DNA from: Ophioderma brevispina | Lineage: Eukaryota > Echinodermata > Ophiuroidea > Amphilepidida > Ophiodermatidae | Assembly: GCA_023653785.1 (NCBI GenBank) | Contig: JAMKCH010012676.1 | Coordinates: 56,066-120,065, forward strand | Direction of reading: 5' to 3' | DNA length: 64,000 bases | Shown here: positions 59,232-64,000 of the stretch, piece after piece | Layout: each line of letters begins with the position of its first letter | How positions within the stretch are numbered: position 1 is the first letter of the stretch | The notes under the pieces: model-generated | Told to the model about the DNA's origin: nothing | The model's database searches: none | Seen by the model: only the letters and a program-made list of their open reading frames with translations | Translations under genes and position numbers: made by a program

Positions 59232-60660
59232 GGTTTGTCAAAATAAATGAGACTTTCAAACAGCTGTGGGCAATGCATTCAAAATGATGTCCAAGACTCA
59301 TGACTCACTCAGTCATACTTGTGTCTCATAGTCATATTGACTTCGATTGACAGATGAGCAAAATACATGTATTCTGAAATGCATGTAACAGTCATTGTAC
59401 ACATGTATTTTACATATTTTATATTCCAAGGTTATTCCAGGGGTATTTCAAGGAAATAAAGAACCTTTTCATAGCCTGCCATCAGAAAGATCTTCTTGTG
59501 ACTTCTGTCACTATTTTGTGAAATTTTTGTTTGTAATTGAAAATCATGATTTGTTATTTAAATCCTGATCGACTGACCACCTCCTTTTCTGGCAAGTAAG
59601 GTCAACAAAACATTGTTTAAGCCTAAGAACCTGTCCCTTGCCATCAGCGGAAAAGTAAAATTCTTTACTTATAAAAATTGTTCTTGTAATTTTAATGTCC
59701 TTATGGAAAATGGCCTACTCAAAGGTATTTAAAAACTTATTTAACTGGGTTTAAAAGCACAACAAAATGTTTTATATGGGAAATGAAAGACACAAATTAT
59801 AACAATTTATGTTATAAAATGCTACACATAATTCAAACAAAACTTGGGAATCAGTTTCCAAGGAGTCAGAAACACAAGAAAAACATTTTTTTAAAGTTAT
59901 TTGGCTGTCTCAAGCACACTAAAATCATAGACAATAATATATCCAAATCATAAAATCAGCTGCCATACAGAGGCACCCTGTGCACCCCCTTGTCAAATGC
60001 CTTTCCCTACCCCCCCCCCCAAAAAAAGAAAGAATCACAATTCTACTGTAAAACCTATAAGGGGCATTTTCCAGGATCTTTGGCCTGTCCCCCGACTAGC
60101 CTAAAAAAGTTGGTTTTTATATTGTATTTCTTCTGTAACTGGAGGGAAAATTACAACGCAGGGTGGGCAATAGGGTTCGTGATACAAACTGTTGCTCATA
60201 ACATCAAACTGCACAGTCAGATTTGACTGAAATTTTGGATTTGGAAATGACCTTTTCTGAGGATATCTAGTGAGCCTAAACCAAAATTGAAGGGAACTAT
60301 GCTATAACCTAAGAGAAGATCATGTGTGTATCCCACGAGGCAATGCGATGGCAGATCACCGATTTAAGAAGGCGAATCACGTGATATCATGTGATATCTG
60401 CTAGGGAGAAAATCCTTTTCCAATTTTTATTGGGGGACTATGATTTATTGTGAGTCTTCATGTGAAAACTAGTGAAAAAGAGCACACTAACTGAGCAATG
60501 TTTAAATGATTTAAGGGGTACCATATTCATAATCACTAATGACTACACAATGTACTGTCTTATCAGGCAGCTCAATGTGTGAACTACGAACGGGGACACA
60601 ATGTATTTGAATGGGCCCGAATGCGACACCAATAAAAATGTTGTTTAAGAGACGGATTGA
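59232..60660. other. Gene-free stretch
   Basis: Intron of the unrecognised gene if X1 and X2 are joined. I see no other exon. Confidence 0.35.
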
Positions 60661-60665
60661 TTCAG

Positions 60666-60811
60666 GGATACACACATGGATCTTCTCTTCTCTGACCTCA
60701 TCCTGGCAGTAGAGGGGACGCACAAGCACAGGACCATACCACAATTGTGGGCATATTACACGCATGAACAAAAGACGGCACACCCCAAAATGCACACACG
60801 ACTGTGGCCAA
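60666..60811 (+). CDS. Unrecognised gene, exon X2
   Basis: A 146-bp exon between GATTGATTCAG and A|GTAAGT encodes DTHMDLLFSDLILAVEGTHK, then TIPQLWAYYTHEQKTAHPKM and HTRLWP. Incoming phase 2 matches X1, outgoing phase 1 matches X3. The donor is consensus (GTAAGT). No stop or indel is needed. The family is unknown to me. Confidence 0.55.
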
Positions 60812-60996
60812 GTAAGTCCTTAATCCGCGCTTTCCAGGAGAAACAGAGTATAGGATCACAAAAATGACCTTAATGTGAATCAAAATATTACTGTATAAAA
60901 GTTGAACATCCATCCCCCTAAAATACCAATCTATCCTAAAAATACCATCTTCCCCCTCATGCCCCTGCATGTTCCACATCATACTATGTATTACAG

Positions 60997-61072
60997 CGGA
61001 AAGTCAAATTGGACTGCCTGGACATATTTTCACACTGTCAAAGATGTTTGAGCCACTGGTTGAGCAGTTTGG
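60997..61072 (+). CDS. Unrecognised gene, exon X3, running into satellite
   Basis: After ATGTATTACAG the frame reads ESQIGLPGHIFTLSKMFEPL then VEQFGSN, joining X2 in phase (A|CG = Thr). No consensus donor follows: at about 61066 the exon merges with the first unit of the satellite (GGCAGCAAC...GTGCACACTA). The open frame continues through satellite DNA to 61169. The true exon end is therefore unknown. Confidence 0.5.
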
Positions 61073-61385
61073 CAGCAACTTGGATGTGCACACTACAATG
61101 AGAAGCAACTGCTTTAATCCGACAAACAACTGGCAGTTAGTTGGCAAAAATAGACTGTTTACACTATAATGGGGAAACATGCTTTAAATTCCTTACAACA
61201 CCTGTGCAGTTAGTGGCAACAATGGAATGTACACACTACAATAGGAGGCAACATGCTTTACTCCTAGCAACATCTGGTGCAGTCATTGGCAGCAATGAAT
61301 TCACACAAAATGAAGAACAACATGCTTTAATCCTTATAACACCTGGTGCAGTCAGATGGCAGCAATGAAATGTGCACTACCAAGG
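61066..61385. repeat. ~66-76-bp satellite, block 1
   Basis: Units run CAGTTGGCAGCAATGGAATG, TGCACACTACAATGGGAGGC, AACATGCTTTAATCC, TTACAACACCTGGTG. About four units lie here. Confidence 0.8.
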
Positions 61386-61935
61386 GGGTATGAAACGCAT
61401 TTCAAAAACCAGTGTCCGTGCTGGGCGCGGACCATTTTGAATATGACGGAATCATTATCAGTGGGGGGATTTGTATACACACATAATGTCAAATTCGATA
61501 CAAAACAATCCGCCAAATATCAGTTTTGGATGTTGGTGCTATTGGGTGGTTAAATTTTGTCTACCATGGCCCACATAAAAGACTATGAAATGACACATCA
61601 GTCGTCTTGATTTAAATAACCGCCTCAATGAAACATTTTTCACCTAAGCGCGCATGGCCATTATGAGAAAAAGAGTATCTGAGACACAATGATCCAGGTA
61701 CACTATTATTACACCTGGCAACCTCTAAAAAACATACACTGAATTTGTATCACTACCGATTATTGGTGTATAGCAAAGCGGCACCCACAGCTGTGGAAGA
61801 GCGGAGGCAGCCATTGCTTTCTATTGTGGTACTCTAGGTTTCTTTGTGGTCGGCAACACATGGGAGACGGTTGAATTTCTAAAATTACTAACGTTTTGCC
61901 TCTCTATCTATATAGAACACCTTGACACCACTACA
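61386..61935. other. Unique DNA splitting the satellite
   Basis: No gene is seen. An AAACCAGTG...GCCAC-rich unique segment of 550 bp separates the two satellite blocks. Confidence 0.45.
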
Positions 61936-62400
61936 ATTATGAGGGACAATGCTTTAATCATTGCAAACACGTGGTGCAGTCAAGTTGGCAGCAATGGAAT
62001 GTGCACACTACATAGGGACAACATACTTAAGCCTTACCACCACATGGGTGCAGTCAGTTGGCAACATGGAATGTGCACACCATAATGGAGGGCAAACATG
62101 GCAACAATGGATGTGCACACTACAAATGGAATGTACACATTACAATGGGAGGCAACATCTTAATCCTTTACACCAAACACCTGTTGCAGTAAGTGGCATC
62201 AATTGGGAATGTGCACACTACCTTGGTGGGAGCATGCTTTAAATCCTACAACACTGGTTCCAGTCAGTTGGTATCAATGGAATGTGCCAATACAATGGGA
62301 GCAACATGCTTTATCTGACAAACACTGGGTTGCAGTCAGTGGCAGCAATGGAATGTTGAAACTACAATGAAGGACAAAACATTTAATCAAGGCACAAAGA
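61936..62400. repeat. ~66-76-bp satellite, block 2
   Basis: About six units with more indels than block 1, including one that has lost ~30 bp near 62085-62130. Confidence 0.8.
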
Positions 62401-62530
62401 AACACGCCCATGCTGGCCATGGGTGAATAAACCAAAGGAACATGCAGCCCTGCATACAAGCGTCTTGACACTGGATCAATGTGACTTCTCACTCAGTTTC
62501 GTTGTTATCATGTCACATATCAATACATTT

Positions 62531-62805
62531 GGGCCATTCTTCGGAAACGTTTGTGACCTAAAACGGTGATTTGGACTTCAACCACAATGTTGTTTTGTCA
62601 ATGTAACCAATATATTAACTTTTTACATTATTAAAAAACCTTGAGTACAAATTGAACCAAAATAATGGTGTACAATTTTGCTAGGGGGGCAAATAAAGTT
62701 TGGTCACGTGTGTGACCTTCTGATAGCAAAACGTTGACAAACAGCATTGGGTTGAAAGTAAAAAATCACCGGTTTTAGGTCACAAACATGACCAAAGAAT
62801 GGCCC
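62531..62805. mobile_element. MITE with GGGCCATTCTT ends, ~55-bp arms
   Basis: GGGCCATTCTTCGGAAACG..TTGTGACCTAAAACGGTGAT on the left pairs with ATCACCGGTTTTAGGTCACA..CAAAGAATGGCCC on the right. Both ends are flanked by ATTT, a possible duplication. ~275 bp, no transposase. Confidence 0.7.
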
Positions 62806-62825
62806 ATTTACAGGTGGGTGACCTG

Positions 62826-63340
62826 ATTGACAACCTCGTCTCCCTTCCACTTTACCCATCAAAATTACGATTTTGGTATCAAACGAAAGGACATATTTTC
62901 CTCATTAATCTGTGAAATTTAATGCCTGAAAAATCTTTCCTTTTGATATTATGAACCCAAATGTCCCTTAATGTGGTCGACCACACAAACTCAACCACAC
63001 AAACTCGCACACACTGTCCTACTTCTACTACCCAAACAGCTGGACCAATTTTACTCATTATCATGTTTTGAGGAGTCCAAGTGTGGGAAAATATCGGATC
63101 CAAAACATGATAATGATAAAATTGGATGATTTACGCCCAATATTAATTGGTCTCGCTATGAGTTCTAAAATATTGGGCTCGACTGCATCTCGCCCAATAT
63201 TTTTGCAACTCATAGCTCGACCAATTAATTTGGGCTTAATCGATCCAATTTTATATCAAAATTTGTAATCAGATATTTCTGGTGATACACTTCCATGTGA
63301 GGGAGAAAAACATACAAAAAATTAAACCATGATTTGGTCA
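62826..63340 (+). repeat. Dispersed repeat, sister of 15205-15500, with insertion
   Basis: Same block order as the copy at 15.2 kb: GATTTTGGTATCAAACG, CACACTGTCCTA, CTACCCAAACAGCTGGACC, AATTTGTAATCAGATATTTC and CTTCCATGTGAGGG. Between TTTTACTCA and AAATTTGTAATCAG it carries ~195 extra bases (about 63057-63253). Confidence 0.7.
63045..63253. mobile_element. Double-hairpin insertion
   Basis: Hairpin 1 (63045-63125): CCAATTTTACTCATTATCAT..GTTTTG with CAAAACATGATAATGATAAAATTGG. Hairpin 2 (63135-63235): GCCCAATATTAATTGGTCTC..ATGAGTT with AACTCATAGCTCGACCAATT..TTGGGC. It interrupts a dispersed repeat whose uninterrupted copy is at 15.4 kb. Confidence 0.65.
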
Positions 63341-63539
63341 CCCACCTTTTAAGATAAAGATAAATGTATACATACAATTAAGGCAACATGATTGCAGTTA
63401 TGAAAATATCATCCCATAAAAAGTAAATTCAACCGACATACTTTTCAAGCTTACAAAAATTGTATTAATGATGATTATAATCCTATCCATGACTGCACAC
63501 GAACGACAAAATTAATACCATACAAGGTAGTCTTCATAC

Positions 63540-63619
63540 CCAGTCCTGTGGATTCTTAAGGACTTGTAACAGATCGTACTCTTTGGTGCCTTCCTTTATT
63601 GTGTTGGATATTTCCATGT
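63540..63619 (-). CDS. Candidate minus-strand exon, unidentified
   Basis: On the minus strand, a TAATTTCAG acceptor and a TGG|GTATGA donor enclose 80 bp reading MEISNTIKEGTKEYDLLQVL then KNPQDW. Phase in 1, phase out 0, no stop. It may be an internal exon of a gene whose other exons lie outside the window, to the right (upstream) or left. I do not recognise the protein. Confidence 0.4.
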
Positions 63620-63908
63620 CTGAAATTATGAAGAATTCATTAATATTGCAGGAAAGAACTGACAACACCAGCCATTTAAAATAGCATAAAGAACAACATA
63701 CACACATGAACAAACAAACTGCTACAAAATAAATGCAGGCACAGAGAAATAACACTTCTACAACTAATTGCCATCATGTGAACACTTACAAAACTATGTA
63801 CACAAATTAATTGAACATAGGTTATGATAATTAGCCCGTTTTGACACAGGGCTGTTCATTTAAGGATTCAAACATGTTACAGAGTGGTTCATCACAAATC
63901 AACAACGA

Positions 63909-63994
63909 TGCATCCATGCGTCCGCGTATTTTCATCCCTCGAGGGTGGCTTTAGCCGCCCGAGCGGGATAAAATACGTGGACGCATCGGATGCA
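63909..63994. repeat. Long hairpin at the window edge
   Basis: TGCATCCATGCGTCCGCGTA..TTTTCATCCC..GGGTGGC and GCCGCCC..GGGATAAAATACGT..GGACGCATCGGATGCA form ~41-bp arms around a TTTA loop, with a few mismatches and bulges. It is more GC-rich than its surroundings. It may be a fold-back element or a structured RNA. Confidence 0.75.
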
Positions 63995-64000
63995 GAGTTG

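Noticed and set aside
60511..60795. 94-residue minus-strand frame
   Set aside because: It is the shadow of plus-strand exon X2, which has matching splice sites.

Overview
The window is animal nuclear DNA: AT-rich, intron-rich, full of short inverted-repeat transposons, LINE debris, minisatellites and dinucleotide runs, with no operons or densely packed genes. Repeat styles (cut-and-paste derived MITEs, CR1/Jockey-like LINEs, nuclear-receptor-like TGACCT repeats) and the one recognisable gene suggest a marine invertebrate, perhaps a deuterostome such as an echinoderm or hemichordate. That placement is inference.

Layout. 1-1.4 kb: a CCCGGTGT-ended MITE between diverged direct repeats. 1.47-9.0 kb: a 3.77-kb block present twice in tandem, each copy holding two broken LINE fragments; the second copy differs mostly by scattered 1-3 base indels. 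9.66-11.3 kb: a C-rich ~20-bp minisatellite and a ~180-bp tandem repeat. 11.3-20.4 kb: gene-poor DNA with MITEs, a pyrimidine-rich tract and a GC-rich island. 20.5-44.4 kb: one plus-strand gene, an orthologue of Notum (palmitoleoyl-protein carboxylesterase, the secreted Wnt-inactivating enzyme), reconstructed here as 14 coding exons with consistent splice phases. 44.4-57 kb: a LINE tail, many fold-back elements and a possible terminal exon with a winged-helix-like segment. 57.7-61.1 kb: three plus-strand exons whose splice phases agree, from a gene I do not recognise. 61-62.4 kb: a ~70-bp satellite. 62.5-64 kb: MITEs, a nested hairpin insertion, one minus-strand candidate exon and a long hairpin at the window edge.

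Notum is read exon by exon: signal peptide and N-terminal region, the GGWYCF oxyanion-hole motif, the nucleophile motif AGSSAGG (its serine codon split by an intron), the DEAQL aspartate region, the APAC..H histidine region, a large charged insert, and the Cys-rich C-terminus. Exons 3-12 are clean; exons 1, 2, 13 and 14 each need one or more single-base indel corrections. Together with the indel-riddled duplicate this suggests an imperfectly polished long-read assembly, although allelic decay is not excluded.

The most unusual structures are a near-perfect ~97-bp palindrome inside a Notum intron, a 1.6-kb strand-asymmetric G-rich tract in its last intron, several unrelated inverted-repeat families all ending at TTAA, a double-hairpin insertion whose empty site is visible in a sister repeat, and the unrecognised gene whose third exon runs into a satellite.
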